Positions 7,911 through 16,261 of a stretch of 38,352 bases of DNA are shown here, in pieces. Position 1 is the stretch's first letter. Every line of letters begins with the position of its first letter. Both the position numbers and the translations under genes were made by a program. The notes under the pieces were generated by a model. It did no database searches and was not told where the DNA came from. It saw only the letters and a program-made list of their open reading frames with translations. The DNA comes from Lysobacterales bacterium (GTDB lineage Bacteria; Pseudomonadota; Gammaproteobacteria; Xanthomonadales; Marinicellaceae): NCBI GenBank assembly GCA_027067055.1, contig JAMOMK010000074.1, positions 1 to 38,352 on the forward strand, written 5' to 3'.

Positions 7911-9950
7911 ATGCCAGAAAATAATTCACAAGCAATTTGGACACCAAATAAACCTGAATCTCTCAACATGATTAATTTCCAAAATTACATCAATGAATCA
8001 AACAAGCTCAGAATCAAAGATTATCAACAGTTACATCAATTTTCAGTAGATAAAACAACAAAGTTTTGGCAGTCGATTGTGGAATTTTGTGGAGTAGACT
8101 TCATCCAGAACTCAACCCAAGTAGTTGAATATGGAGAACATAAAATCGATACGAGTTGGTTTGTCGATGGCACTCTCAATTATGCTCAAAATATCCTCAA
8201 ACACCGCAGTGACAAGACTGCCATCACTTTTGAAAGTGAAAAAGGTGTGAAAGTCTCAATTTCTTATAACGAACTTTACCAACAAGTTGCTAAATTACAG
8301 CAGTTCTTAAAAAACCAAGGCATACAGAAAAATGATGTGGTTGCTGGGTTTTTACCCAATATTATTGAAACTGTTGTTGCCATGCTTGCCACCGCCTCTC
8401 TTGGTGCTATTTGGACATCCACTTCCCCTGATTTTGGTTTTGAAGGAGTGGTTGATCGTTTTGGGCAAGTCGAAGCAAAACTCATGTTTGTCACCGATGG
8501 GTATTATTACAACGGTAAAACCCATGATTGTTTGGAAAAAGCCAAAATCATTAACGACAAGATAGATTCCATTGAAAAGGTTGTAGTGATAAATTTTACG
8601 GATAACCAACCTCAATCACAAGAAAAAAACCGTCATTCCTGCGAAGGCAGGAATCCCCTAAAAGAAAATGTATCAACTCAAGGAGATTCCAGCCTACGCT
8701 GGAATGACGATGCTCGTTTCATCTCATGGGATAGCGCTCTTGACAATAACAACAGAGAAGTTCATATCGAACCTGTAGATTTCAAACATCCACTTTATAT
8801 TCTTTATTCATCTGGCACTACAGGTAAACCCAAGTGTATTGTGCATGGTCATGGTGGAATTTTATTACAACACAAAAAAGAACTGGTTTTACACAGTAAT
8901 GTCAATGCAGATGATACTTTGTTTTATTTTACCACTTGCGGTTGGATGATGTGGAATTGGATGGTTTCGACCCTCACTACGGGAGCGAGTCTGTTTTTAT
9001 ACGATGGCTCACCGTTTTATCCTGATGGCAATCGTTTACTTGATATTGTTAATGACAATAAAATCACCCACTTTGGCACTTCAGCCAAGTGGATATCTGC
9101 CATAGAAAAAGCAGGTGTCATTCCCAACCAACAACGTGAATTTTCACAACTTACCACAATATTTTCCACTGGCTCACCGCTAATGCCTGAAAATTATGAT
9201 TTTGTTTATTCGCAGTGGAAAAATGATGTGTGTCTTTCCTCTATTTCTGGCGGCACTGATATTTGCTCTTGCTTTGCTCTTGGTAACCCTGCCCTGCCTG
9301 TTTACAAAGGCGAATTGCAATGCCTTGGCTTGGGATTAGATGTCGCCATATTGGATGATGAAGGCAATCGATTATTTGATGAAACAGGCGAACTCTCGTG
9401 TATGAATGCCTTTCCAGCAATGCCCGTTAAATTTTGGAATGATGAAGGCAATAAAAAATATAAATCTGCCTATTTTGAGAAGTTTGACAATATTTGGTGC
9501 CATGGTGATTTAGCCAAAATAACACAGCATGGCGGTTTAATCATTTACGGGCGTAGTGATGCCACCTTAAACCCTGGCGGTGTTCGAATAGGAACGGCGG
9601 AAATTTACCGCCAAACAGATAATATGGAAGAAGTGATTGAGTCTATTGCCATCGGACAAGATTGGGACAACGATGTGCGAGTGGTTTTGTTTGTTATCTT
9701 GCAAAATGAGTTGAAATTGGATGAAGCATTGATCAAAAAAATCAAAACAACTATTCGCTCAAACACCACACCACGTCATGTACCAGCAAAAGTCATTCAA
9801 GTCACCGCCATACCCAAAACGTTAAGCGGCAAAATAGTTGAATTAGCCGTTAAAAATGTTGTTCACGGCCGACCAGTGACCAACACCGATGCTTTAGCCA
9901 ATCCTGAGGCATTGGAGCAGTATAGAGATTTGCACGAGTTATCATATTAA
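7911..9950 (+). CDS. aacS: Acetoacetyl-CoA synthetase with an in-frame repeat insertion
   Basis: The 679-residue enzyme activates acetoacetate to acetoacetyl-CoA through an acyl-adenylate (ANL superfamily). The P-loop YSSGTTGKPKCIVHGHGGILLQH is seen near residues 301-323. TTCGWMMWNWMVS, GGTDICSCF, the hinge region HGDLAKITQHGGLIIYGRSDATLNPGGVRIG and the catalytic Lys segment PKTLSGKIVELAVK near the C-terminus are also present. These are characteristic of the AacS branch rather than acetyl-CoA synthetase. Between the N-terminal domain and the P-loop, residues RHSCEGRNPLKENVSTQGDS plus SLRWNDDA are a translation of a palindromic repeat (8631-8709) and are not enzyme sequence. The frame is preserved across it, so the enzyme may still work with a surface loop about 26-28 residues longer. 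Confidence 0.92.
   Translation: MPENNSQAIWTPNKPESLNMINFQNYINESNKLRIKDYQQLHQFSVDKTTKFWQSIVEFCGVDFIQNSTQVVEYGEHKIDTSWFVDGTLNYAQNILKHRSDKTAITFESEKGVKVSISYNELYQQVAKLQQFLKNQGIQKNDVVAGFLPNIIETVVAMLATASLGAIWTSTSPDFGFEGVVDRFGQVEAKLMFVTDGYYYNGKTHDCLEKAKIINDKIDSIEKVVVINFTDNQPQSQEKNRHSCEGRNPLKENVSTQGDSSLRWNDDARFISWDSALDNNNREVHIEPVDFKHPLYILYSSGTTGKPKCIVHGHGGILLQHKKELVLHSNVNADDTLFYFTTCGWMMWNWMVSTLTTGASLFLYDGSPFYPDGNRLLDIVNDNKITHFGTSAKWISAIEKAGVIPNQQREFSQLTTIFSTGSPLMPENYDFVYSQWKNDVCLSSISGGTDICSCFALGNPALPVYKGELQCLGLGLDVAILDDEGNRLFDETGELSCMNAFPAMPVKFWNDEGNKKYKSAYFEKFDNIWCHGDLAKITQHGGLIIYGRSDATLNPGGVRIGTAEIYRQTDNMEEVIESIAIGQDWDNDVRVVLFVILQNELKLDEALIKKIKTTIRSNTTPRHVPAKVIQVTAIPKTLSGKIVELAVKNVVHGRPVTNTDALANPEALEQYRDLHELSY
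8631..8709. repeat. Palindromic repeat element inside the acetoacetyl-CoA synthetase gene
   Basis: Two 25-base arms (8631-8655 and 8685-8709) are inverted copies differing at three positions and enclose 29 bases. Each arm is itself a hairpin: ATTCCTGC-GAAG-GCAGGAAT and ATTCCAGC-CTAC-GCTGGAAT. The difference between the arms is paired (T/A on one side, A/T on the other), so both stems stay perfect. A second copy with the same outer ends (CGTCAT...ATGACG, then GATGCT) is at 27931-28029. It resembles a small non-autonomous element of the kind often translated as RHSCEGRNP...LRWNDD in bacterial proteins. Confidence 0.88.
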
Positions 9951-9978
9951 TATTTGTCTTAATTCAAAATAAAACACC

Positions 9979-10007
9979 GTAGCGACAAGGCAATGCCTTA
10001 TGCCTAC
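9979..10007. repeat. Imperfect palindrome between converging genes
   Basis: GTAGCGACAAGGCA at 9979-9992 faces TGCCTTATGCCTAC at 9994-10007. The arms pair for most of their length, with a mismatched middle. It lies between the end of the acetoacetyl-CoA synthetase gene and the end of the zinc-ribbon gene at 10029. It could be a decayed dispersed repeat or a weak terminator. Confidence 0.4.
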
Positions 10008-10028
10008 ATGACATTCTATTTTGTAAAT

Positions 10029-10976
10029 CTAATGCTTTCTTGCTACTGCACTAAGCGTCCATGAATAGGGAGTTTGTGTTACATATTTATCCGCTTTTAG
10101 GGTAAATACTGAAGTTTGCTTGGCTTTTATATTGGTTGTCGATGCGTAGGCTTTTGCGTAACCCACTGTTTTTCCTTGTTTATCTTTTGCTAAAGCGATT
10201 ATTTCGACAAAGTCCACTTGATAATCAAAAGGGTTAGCAACAGTACCTGTTAATTCAAACTGTGTTTTCGCTTCATCTATAATAGAAACAGTAAAATCTT
10301 GAACAACTAAAAACTGCTGGGCTTTATCGTATAAACTTGCTGGACTTGATTGTGCACTCATCTCACTGTGAAATTCTTCTTTAGGAACTTTGGGCAAATC
10401 GATTAATACGGTTGTAGTTGCCCCTGCAGGTAATGCTTCTAGTTTTGACCAAGCCGAATAACTTTCTATTTTTTCATTGCTGTTATTAAAGAGCTTCAAT
10501 ACAACTCGTGGCCTTGTAATACTTTTGTTGCTCTGGTTTTCTATAGTGGCAATCCAGAACTGTCCACCCTTATCCTTTTTTGCTGATACCGAACTTATAA
10601 TCTCTAATTTCGCACTCTTTTGTTTATCTTGTGACTCTTTAAACTGATCACTGGTAATGGTCATTGTGTTATTCTTTAGTTTTGGTATAGCATTAAGTGA
10701 TTTTTTAATAGGCACATTTGGTGCAACAGGCTTCTCTGATGACTTGGTTATTTCTTGAAGAACTTCTTCAGTCTTTGTGGATACATAATAGAATCCTGCA
10801 CTTGACAATAGCACCAAAAAAAATGCTGTACTTAAGGTTTTTTTCAAACCACTTCTTTTATTAACAATAAATAAAAGATTAGCTCCACATTGAATACAGT
10901 TGATTCGGTTTTCACCAAGCTCTTGCATATTGGCTGCACCACAACTTGGGCATTTGCTTATATTCATATCATTCAT
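10029..10976 (-). CDS. Zinc-ribbon membrane protein with a C-terminal FxLYD-like domain
   Basis: The 315-residue protein starts with a zinc ribbon, CPSCGAANMQELGENRINCIQCGANLL (two CxxC pairs near residues 9-36). One membrane helix follows (LSTAFFLVLLSSAGFYYVST, near 49-68), then an exposed region. That region contains two beta-rich stretches resembling FxLYD/DUF3426 modules: GQFWIATIENQSNKSITRPR, and FELTGTVANPFDYQVDFVEI ending in TPYSWTLSAVARK. The ribbon would be cytoplasmic and the beta domain periplasmic. Function is unknown; the general build is shared by proteins proposed to sense or scaffold at the membrane. It is two bases from the preceding zinc-ribbon gene, which overlaps dusA, so the three form an operon. 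Confidence 0.7.
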   Translation of the reverse strand: MNDMNISKCPSCGAANMQELGENRINCIQCGANLLFIVNKRSGLKKTLSTAFFLVLLSSAGFYYVSTKTEEVLQEITKSSEKPVAPNVPIKKSLNAIPKLKNNTMTITSDQFKESQDKQKSAKLEIISSVSAKKDKGGQFWIATIENQSNKSITRPRVVLKLFNNSNEKIESYSAWSKLEALPAGATTTVLIDLPKVPKEEFHSEMSAQSSPASLYDKAQQFLVVQDFTVSIIDEAKTQFELTGTVANPFDYQVDFVEIIALAKDKQGKTVGYAKAYASTTNIKAKQTSVFTLKADKYVTQTPYSWTLSAVARKH

Positions 10977-10978
10977 CG

Positions 10979-11395
10979 TTACATCTTAAATATATTGCGC
11001 AAAACATTAAATAAAATAATCCAAAAAATTATTGTACCTAAAGGAAATCCTTTCTTTTTCTTGGGTAAAACTTTGGCTGTTTCGCTCTTTGTTTTTGTCT
11101 GTACCTGTGTGCCTTGAGCTGAATTCTTTAGTGCTTTTAATTTACGCAAAAGGGTTTGCATATCTGGTTTGTTTTGCCCTTGAATTGCTGCATTGGGCGA
11201 CACACTTGCAGCTTCTGTTTGTTGTATAATTTGTGGTGAGTTCCCATTAATTGTTCGTGGTCTACGTTGTTGAGAATTTTTAGTCATCTGGCCAAACTGA
11301 TGCCCACATTGAACACAATGGGTCAATTTTTGACCAGACATTTCAACTAATCCAGCATCACATTTTTTACATTTTATAACTTTAAAATCATTCAT
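10979..11395 (-). CDS. Small zinc-ribbon protein with C-terminal membrane helix
   Basis: The 138-residue protein has an N-terminal ribbon CKKCDAGLVEMSGQKLTHCVQCGHQFG (two CxxC pairs near residues 9-32). A polar Gln/Lys/Thr-rich linker follows, then a hydrophobic C-terminal segment (FPLGTIIFWIILFNVLRNIF), as in a tail-anchored protein. Its ribbon resembles that of the next gene, suggesting a duplicated module. Its ATG overlaps the TGA of dusA (ATGA), a sign of translational coupling. Function is unknown. Confidence 0.68.
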   Translation of the reverse strand: MNDFKVIKCKKCDAGLVEMSGQKLTHCVQCGHQFGQMTKNSQQRRPRTINGNSPQIIQQTEAASVSPNAAIQGQNKPDMQTLLRKLKALKNSAQGTQVQTKTKSETAKVLPKKKKGFPLGTIIFWIILFNVLRNIFKM

Positions 11396-12348
11396 AATTC
11401 TATTAATTCTCTTGCTTCATCAAAGACTGTAATATCCTTAACTCGTTTTGGTGCTTGAGTAACAAGATAAGATTTCCACTTTTTATTACCTGCTATACCA
11501 TGATATAAATTCAAGACTGGTGGCAATAACCAATGTAGTTTAACATCTTTTTGCATTTGAATTTGGCAATATTTTATATAGTGTTGTAAAATTTGGTCTC
11601 GAGTATTACTAGAAGAGGCAAGTATTTTGTTTTGTAAATCATGCAATAGCCACGGATTATTCCAAATCGCTCGACCTAACATCACACCATCAACTTGTTG
11701 TAAATGTTGTTGTGCTTCTTCAACTGTATTAATACCACCATTAATCACAATGGTGAGTTCTGGAAATAAAGTTTTTATTTTGTATACATAATCATAATTC
11801 AAAGGTGGAATGTTGCGGTTTTGTTTTGGGCTTAAACCTTTTAGTAAAGCTTTGCGAGCATGAATAATGATTGTTTTTACACCAGAATCTGCCACTTGCT
11901 GGATAAAAGAGTGTAAGTTTTCAAAGCTATCATTATCATCCACTCCGATTCTGCATTTAATTGTAATAGGAATATCAACAGCTTTCTGCATGGATTTCAT
12001 ACAATCGACAACCAACTGAGGCTCATTCATTAAACAAGCACCAAACCGCCCCTTTTGCACTCTATCACTGGGACAACCAACATTGAGGTTCACTTCATCG
12101 TAACCGTATTCTTGGGCTATTACACAACTCTTCGACAAATCTGTAGCGTTCGAGCCTCCCAATTGTAACACCACGGGATGTTCTTGTTGGTTATAACTAA
12201 TATATTTCTGCGTGTCACCTTGTAAGATGGCAGGAGTCGTTATCATCTCTGAATACAAAACAGTATCGGCAGAAATCAATCGGTGTAAATAACGGCAATG
12301 TTTGTCGGTCCAATCAAGCATTGGCGCAACACTAATGGTGTGATTCAT
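11392..12348 (-). CDS. dusA: tRNA-dihydrouridine(20/20a) synthase DusA
   Basis: The 318-residue flavoenzyme reduces uridine at positions 20/20a in the tRNA D-loop using NADPH and FMN. The N-terminus ISVAPMLDWTDKHCRYLHRL with SEMITTPAILQGD is the DusA signature. The catalytic Cys sits in the motif NVGCPSDRVQKGRFGACLM, and KCRIGVDD, HARKALLKGLSPKQNR and INGGI follow as expected for the TIM barrel. Length fits DusA (about 320-330). The stop overlaps the start of a zinc-ribbon gene. Confidence 0.96.
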   Translation of the reverse strand: MNHTISVAPMLDWTDKHCRYLHRLISADTVLYSEMITTPAILQGDTQKYISYNQQEHPVVLQLGGSNATDLSKSCVIAQEYGYDEVNLNVGCPSDRVQKGRFGACLMNEPQLVVDCMKSMQKAVDIPITIKCRIGVDDNDSFENLHSFIQQVADSGVKTIIIHARKALLKGLSPKQNRNIPPLNYDYVYKIKTLFPELTIVINGGINTVEEAQQHLQQVDGVMLGRAIWNNPWLLHDLQNKILASSSNTRDQILQHYIKYCQIQMQKDVKLHWLLPPVLNLYHGIAGNKKWKSYLVTQAPKRVKDITVFDEARELIEL

Positions 12349-12458
12349 GTCAAAACTACTAAAAAAACACTATTGTACGGCATTTTCACTTTCTTTTAGT
12401 TCACAGCATGGCAAGTTGTGAGTAAAATTACCCTTTTTACAGATTTGAGAAAGACATT

Positions 12459-13184
12459 ATGGGAAGAGCATACCAAAACAGAAAAGAATCCATGGCAAAA
12501 ACCTCCGATATGAATGCACGAATTTATTCAAAACATTCTCGCGGAATTTATGTTTGTGCCAAATCTGGTGGTCTTGACCCTGAGGGAAATGTTGCCCTTC
12601 GTGGCTTAATCGAACGTGCCAAACGTGACCAAGTTCCAGCACACGTTATTGCTAAAGCCATTGATAAGGCCAAAGGTGGAGCTGGAGAAGATTTTGCTGT
12701 TGCTCGTTATGAGGGTTATGGCCCTGGAAAGTGTATGGTTATTGTTGATTGCCTAACAGACAACCCTAACCGTACTTTTGGTGATGTGCGCCTCGCTTTT
12801 ACTAAGACCCATTGCACTATTGGCACACAAGGTTGTGTTTCTCATATGTTTGACCATGATGCTATTTTTGTTTTCTCTGCTGATGGTAAGGATGATGAAG
12901 ATATTTTAGAGATTTTAATGGATGCCGATGTTGATGTATCAGATGTCGAATGTGAAGATGGCAAGATTTCTGTTTTTTCCCCTCACACAGAATACTTTAA
13001 AACCAAGAATGCATTAACTGAGGCCTTAGGCGAGATAAAATTTGAAGTGGATGAAATTCAATTTATTCCACAAAGCACGGTTAAGATTACGGATGAAGAT
13101 GATTTAGCTAACTTTGAGAAGTTTAACGAAATGCTTGAGGACTTAGAAGATGTACAGAATGTTTTTCATAATGCTGAGGTTTAA
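12459..13184 (+). CDS. YebC/PmpR-family protein (YeeN-like branch)
   Basis: The 241-residue protein has the family's three-domain layout. It starts [20 protein letters not shown], has the conserved [24 protein letters not shown] region with ARYEGYGPG and [10 protein letters not shown], and ends with acidic [14 protein letters not shown]...[17 protein letters not shown]. The start (MGRAYQNRK rather than AGHSKWANIK) points to the YeeN-like branch. YebC proteins were long called transcription regulators, and recent work links them to translation of difficult peptide stretches. It stands alone, divergent from dusA. Confidence 0.92.
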   Translation: MGRAYQNRKESMAKTSDMNARIYSKHSRGIYVCAKSGGLDPEGNVALRGLIERAKRDQVPAHVIAKAIDKAKGGAGEDFAVARYEGYGPGKCMVIVDCLTDNPNRTFGDVRLAFTKTHCTIGTQGCVSHMFDHDAIFVFSADGKDDEDILEILMDADVDVSDVECEDGKISVFSPHTEYFKTKNALTEALGEIKFEVDEIQFIPQSTVKITDEDDLANFEKFNEMLEDLEDVQNVFHNAEV

Positions 13185-13215
13185 ACTTTAAAATACATTA
13201 ACTACTCACACTCCT

Positions 13216-13250
13216 GTCATTCCAGCCAAGCCTAAGCGAAAGCAGAAATT
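13216..13250. repeat. Decayed arm of the GTCATTCC palindromic repeat
   Basis: GTCATTCCAGC at 13216-13226 matches the outer end of the elements at 8631 and 27931. It is followed by a degenerate inverse (GCGAAAGCAGAAAT). Only one imperfect hairpin is left, so this looks like a remnant. Confidence 0.45.
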
Positions 13251-13293
13251 TAAGTTATTTGATAAAACAAACAATAATTAAATCATAAAAAAA

Positions 13294-13313
13294 GCCTTTG
13301 AAATTTCAAAGGC
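13294..13313. terminator. Bidirectional intrinsic terminator
   Basis: GCCTTTGA and TCAAAGGC form an 8-bp stem with the loop AATT, preceded by seven A and followed by five T. It lies between the converging YebC-family gene and the secreted Ig-like protein gene and can serve both. Confidence 0.85.
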
Positions 13314-13344
13314 TTTTTGTTTGTCTTGACATTGTTTCAAAAAT

Positions 13345-15666
13345 TTACTGCCACGTAATCACTCTTCCAAAACCACCTGGAGGTGTTGGGTTAGTAATTG
13401 AGAATGGAGGAAAACCACTTCCTGCTCCTGTGACAGTTGTTGTTCCCGTACTAGTACTTGTGACAACAGCACTACAAAGTCCTGCAACATCTGTTGTACT
13501 ACCACAGCCAACAAAATTTGGCGTATTTGCCCCTGATGCATCAGATAGTTCAAACGTAATTGGTACTCCTGACACAGGATTTCCATATTGATCTTTAACT
13601 TCCGCTATCAAATTAACATTAGTACTGGTGTTTGCTGTTGAAGTATCAGACCAAAAGTTTGAAGCTGATGCATCAGGTGCTCCAGCAACCCAAGTCGTTG
13701 AAGAACTTAATCCTGCTGATACTGTTGGTATATTGCTACCACTAATATTTGCTGTCACACTTGTTGAGCCAACTAAGGTACTACTTGTATCTACACTACA
13801 TGATCCCGTAGCATCTGTTGTACAGTTAACATCTGCCGTATTAGCCCCAGTATTTGTCATTGCAAAACTGACCAATATGCCTGAGCCTACTGGTGTTCCT
13901 GTAGCATCCTTAATAATCGCACTATACGTTACATTAGTTCCTGCAGTTTCAGAACTAGCACTCACGCCGTATTCAGAATTAGCTGCAACTGGTACGGCAG
14001 TAATATTAAACGGATCAGAATCTGTAAAGGGCACACCACCAAGATTAGAATTAAATCTTAACTGGTAAGCTGTACCTGTGGCATTAATACTTAATGCATT
14101 AAAGGTAGCAACACCACTACTTACTGTCACAGTATTGGTTCCGGTTAAAGCTCCGCCACCAGTAAAGGGTGTAATTGAAGCCTGAATTTGACTACCCGAA
14201 CTTGGTACTAGGTTACCATTCAAATCTTGAAGCTCAACAACAATGGTATTTATTGTTCCACCTGCCACAGTATCTGCAGGTTGAGTGCTTATTGCTAATT
14301 GCGATGCAACCGCAGGCGTTATATCAATTGCATTGGATGTTGGCGCTGTAAAACCACCACCATTAGCAACTAGAGTATAGCCTGTTCCAACCAAATCAAT
14401 ACTTAAGTCAGCAAAAGTAGCTATACCATTGACTGCTGCCTTGGTAATAGTTCCTGACAAGGTTCCTGCGGCAGGGTTGCTTCCAATGGCAATAGTTACA
14501 CTACTTGTATTACTTGCATCAACAAGCCCTCCAGCATCTTGAAACTCTACTACTATTGAACCTAGTGAGTCACCAGAGACTACACTAGAAGCTGGTTGGC
14601 TTGTCATTACTAGCTGTGTTGCTGTGACTAATGAGCTACCAAACTGTTGATAAGTTGTGTTGTTATCTAAATAACCATCTGTTACAGCTGCATCAACAAC
14701 AAATGCAGAGGCTAACATATCTAGTTTTAAGTTGTTAGCAATATCAGCCGCATCAACAAGAGCCTCTCTTTTAGCATAAATAATTAAATTGTCGCCAGAG
14801 GCAATTACTGCATTATCCAGTCTAACCGTTTCACTTCCGAAAGAAACCACTCCGCACGTTGTTGCAGCATTTGAACCCACTGGAACTGTACAAGTCCAGT
14901 CCTGCACATCATCAAAAATCGGACCATCACTTGCTATTAAACTATAAAATTCAACAAAATCAACAGTTAAAGGGGTGCTTAATTGTGAATTGTTATTAAT
15001 GACATATTGATACTCAACTACTTGGTTATTTGAAACCGAAATAGGCGTGGCAGGAAATGGTTCTGTAACCATAGGAACAGTATTAGAATCAATGACTTTC
15101 AATAAAACTAGTTGAATATCATTGCTGGCAAGTGACGCTGTACTTTCAAACCCATCTTGATAAACCACATCTGGATGAGGAAGAACCGTAGTGTTATTTG
15201 CTGCATCAGCAATAGTTGCACAGGCAATAGTGTTATCTGTAGTGATATTAAATTGATCATTATCTAAATCATATTCAGTAGTAATGATGTTGTTTTGCAT
15301 TGTTGTGACTTCAATACCATTGCCATCTTGTACTTGAGTAATAATATTAGGAGTAGTAGAGTTTGCCTTACTAGCACAAACAAGCGGGTCAGCAACATGA
15401 AAACTCACTGTAGCAGGAGTAATATCATAATCATATTCCATTAAACTTGTGGTAGGCATACCACTACCGTCTAAAATTGCTGTTAATCCTAGATACTCTG
15501 AACCGTTTATAGAAATATCATAGGCAGATACGTTTAATGTAAGAAGCGATAAACTTGCAATAGTTATTAACCGTTTTGTCTGACTAACTAGCTTTTGTGG
15601 TAATAGAGATGTCATTTTCATAAATCTTGTCATTGTTATGTGTTGTTTTGTTGTGTTTGGACGCAT
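13345..15666 (-). CDS. Secreted protein with invasin/Ig-like domains
   Basis: The 773-residue protein has a signal peptide (KRLITIASLSLLTLNVSA), an N-terminal beta-rich region and then repeated Ig-like modules. Two copies resemble TQLVMTSQPASSVVSGDSLG and SQLAISTQPADTVAGGTINT, each followed by IVVE(F/L)QD and a TFADLSI or TFNALSI strand. Two Big_1/invasin-like modules follow, with KDATGTPVGSGILVSF and KDQYGNPVSGVPITFELSD. The C-terminus FGRVITWQ has no LPxTG, type IX or autotransporter sorting signal that I recognise. Adhesion or surface roles are common for such repeats, but none is shown here. The ATG at 15666 has a weak GAAG site; ATGs at 15633, 15621 and 15615 would give more usual signal-peptide lengths. 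Confidence 0.75.
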   Translation of the reverse strand: MRPNTTKQHITMTRFMKMTSLLPQKLVSQTKRLITIASLSLLTLNVSAYDISINGSEYLGLTAILDGSGMPTTSLMEYDYDITPATVSFHVADPLVCASKANSTTPNIITQVQDGNGIEVTTMQNNIITTEYDLDNDQFNITTDNTIACATIADAANNTTVLPHPDVVYQDGFESTASLASNDIQLVLLKVIDSNTVPMVTEPFPATPISVSNNQVVEYQYVINNNSQLSTPLTVDFVEFYSLIASDGPIFDDVQDWTCTVPVGSNAATTCGVVSFGSETVRLDNAVIASGDNLIIYAKREALVDAADIANNLKLDMLASAFVVDAAVTDGYLDNNTTYQQFGSSLVTATQLVMTSQPASSVVSGDSLGSIVVEFQDAGGLVDASNTSSVTIAIGSNPAAGTLSGTITKAAVNGIATFADLSIDLVGTGYTLVANGGGFTAPTSNAIDITPAVASQLAISTQPADTVAGGTINTIVVELQDLNGNLVPSSGSQIQASITPFTGGGALTGTNTVTVSSGVATFNALSINATGTAYQLRFNSNLGGVPFTDSDPFNITAVPVAANSEYGVSASSETAGTNVTYSAIIKDATGTPVGSGILVSFAMTNTGANTADVNCTTDATGSCSVDTSSTLVGSTSVTANISGSNIPTVSAGLSSSTTWVAGAPDASASNFWSDTSTANTSTNVNLIAEVKDQYGNPVSGVPITFELSDASGANTPNFVGCGSTTDVAGLCSAVVTSTSTGTTTVTGAGSGFPPFSITNPTPPGGFGRVITWQ

Positions 15667-15751
15667 TTTAGCTTCTTTTTATTTTTACTGTGTTAAAACT
15701 TTGTTAGTTTAGGTAAAATATTGTCAATTAATTAAAATAAATGAGAAAAAT

Positions 15752-16261
15752 ATGCGTAATTTAATAATTTTATCACTAATCTTACCATTTTCGTCTTATG
15801 CTTTAGAGGATGTTTTTAGCAAAATGGATAAAGAAACAGCTCTAAGCACAGGAATTTACAAGCTTTCTTCTTCCGAAAAAAAAGCATTACTTAATTGGTT
15901 AGCCGGTCCCAAAAAAGAAGCTAGGCAAAAACTAAAACAAGAAGTCCGAACAGAAATCAAAAAAGAAGTCATAGCAGAGGAAGTTAAAAAAGAAAAGAAA
16001 AGGTTTATGGGGTTTAGAAGAGAAGAATCAGAACGTGAATCAATCAAATCCACTATTATCGGCGAATTCAATGGATGGAAAGGCAAAAACACTATTTTCA
16101 AACTTGAAAATGGACAAGTTTGGAAACAGTCAGACAACTCATCTTTCTATATACCAAAACAAACTAATACTGCTGTCACTATTAAACCAAAATCCATGGG
16201 TAGTTGGCAATTAAAAGTTGATGGTTTTGGACGTGGTGCCAAAGTTAAGCGAATTAAATAA
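15752..16261 (+). CDS. Small exported coiled-coil protein
   Basis: The 169-residue protein has a short signal peptide (MRNLIILSLILPFSSYA). A highly charged Lys/Glu helix lies near residues 50-90 (KKEARQKLKQEVRTEIKKEV). A C-terminal beta module begins at GEFNGWKGKNTIFKLENGQV with WKQSDN following. That C-terminal pattern recurs in hypothetical periplasmic proteins of Gammaproteobacteria, but I know no function. The last 8 bases overlap, tail to tail, the end of the RND permease gene. Confidence 0.72.
   Translation: MRNLIILSLILPFSSYALEDVFSKMDKETALSTGIYKLSSSEKKALLNWLAGPKKEARQKLKQEVRTEIKKEVIAEEVKKEKKRFMGFRREESERESIKSTIIGEFNGWKGKNTIFKLENGQVWKQSDNSSFYIPKQTNTAVTIKPKSMGSWQLKVDGFGRGAKVKRIK

Noticed and set aside
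13628-14068. 146-codon plus-strand frame inside the secreted Ig-like gene
   Set aside because: It lies wholly antisense to a long gene with a signal peptide and repeated domains; its Val/Pro/Thr composition is what the complement of such repeats gives.
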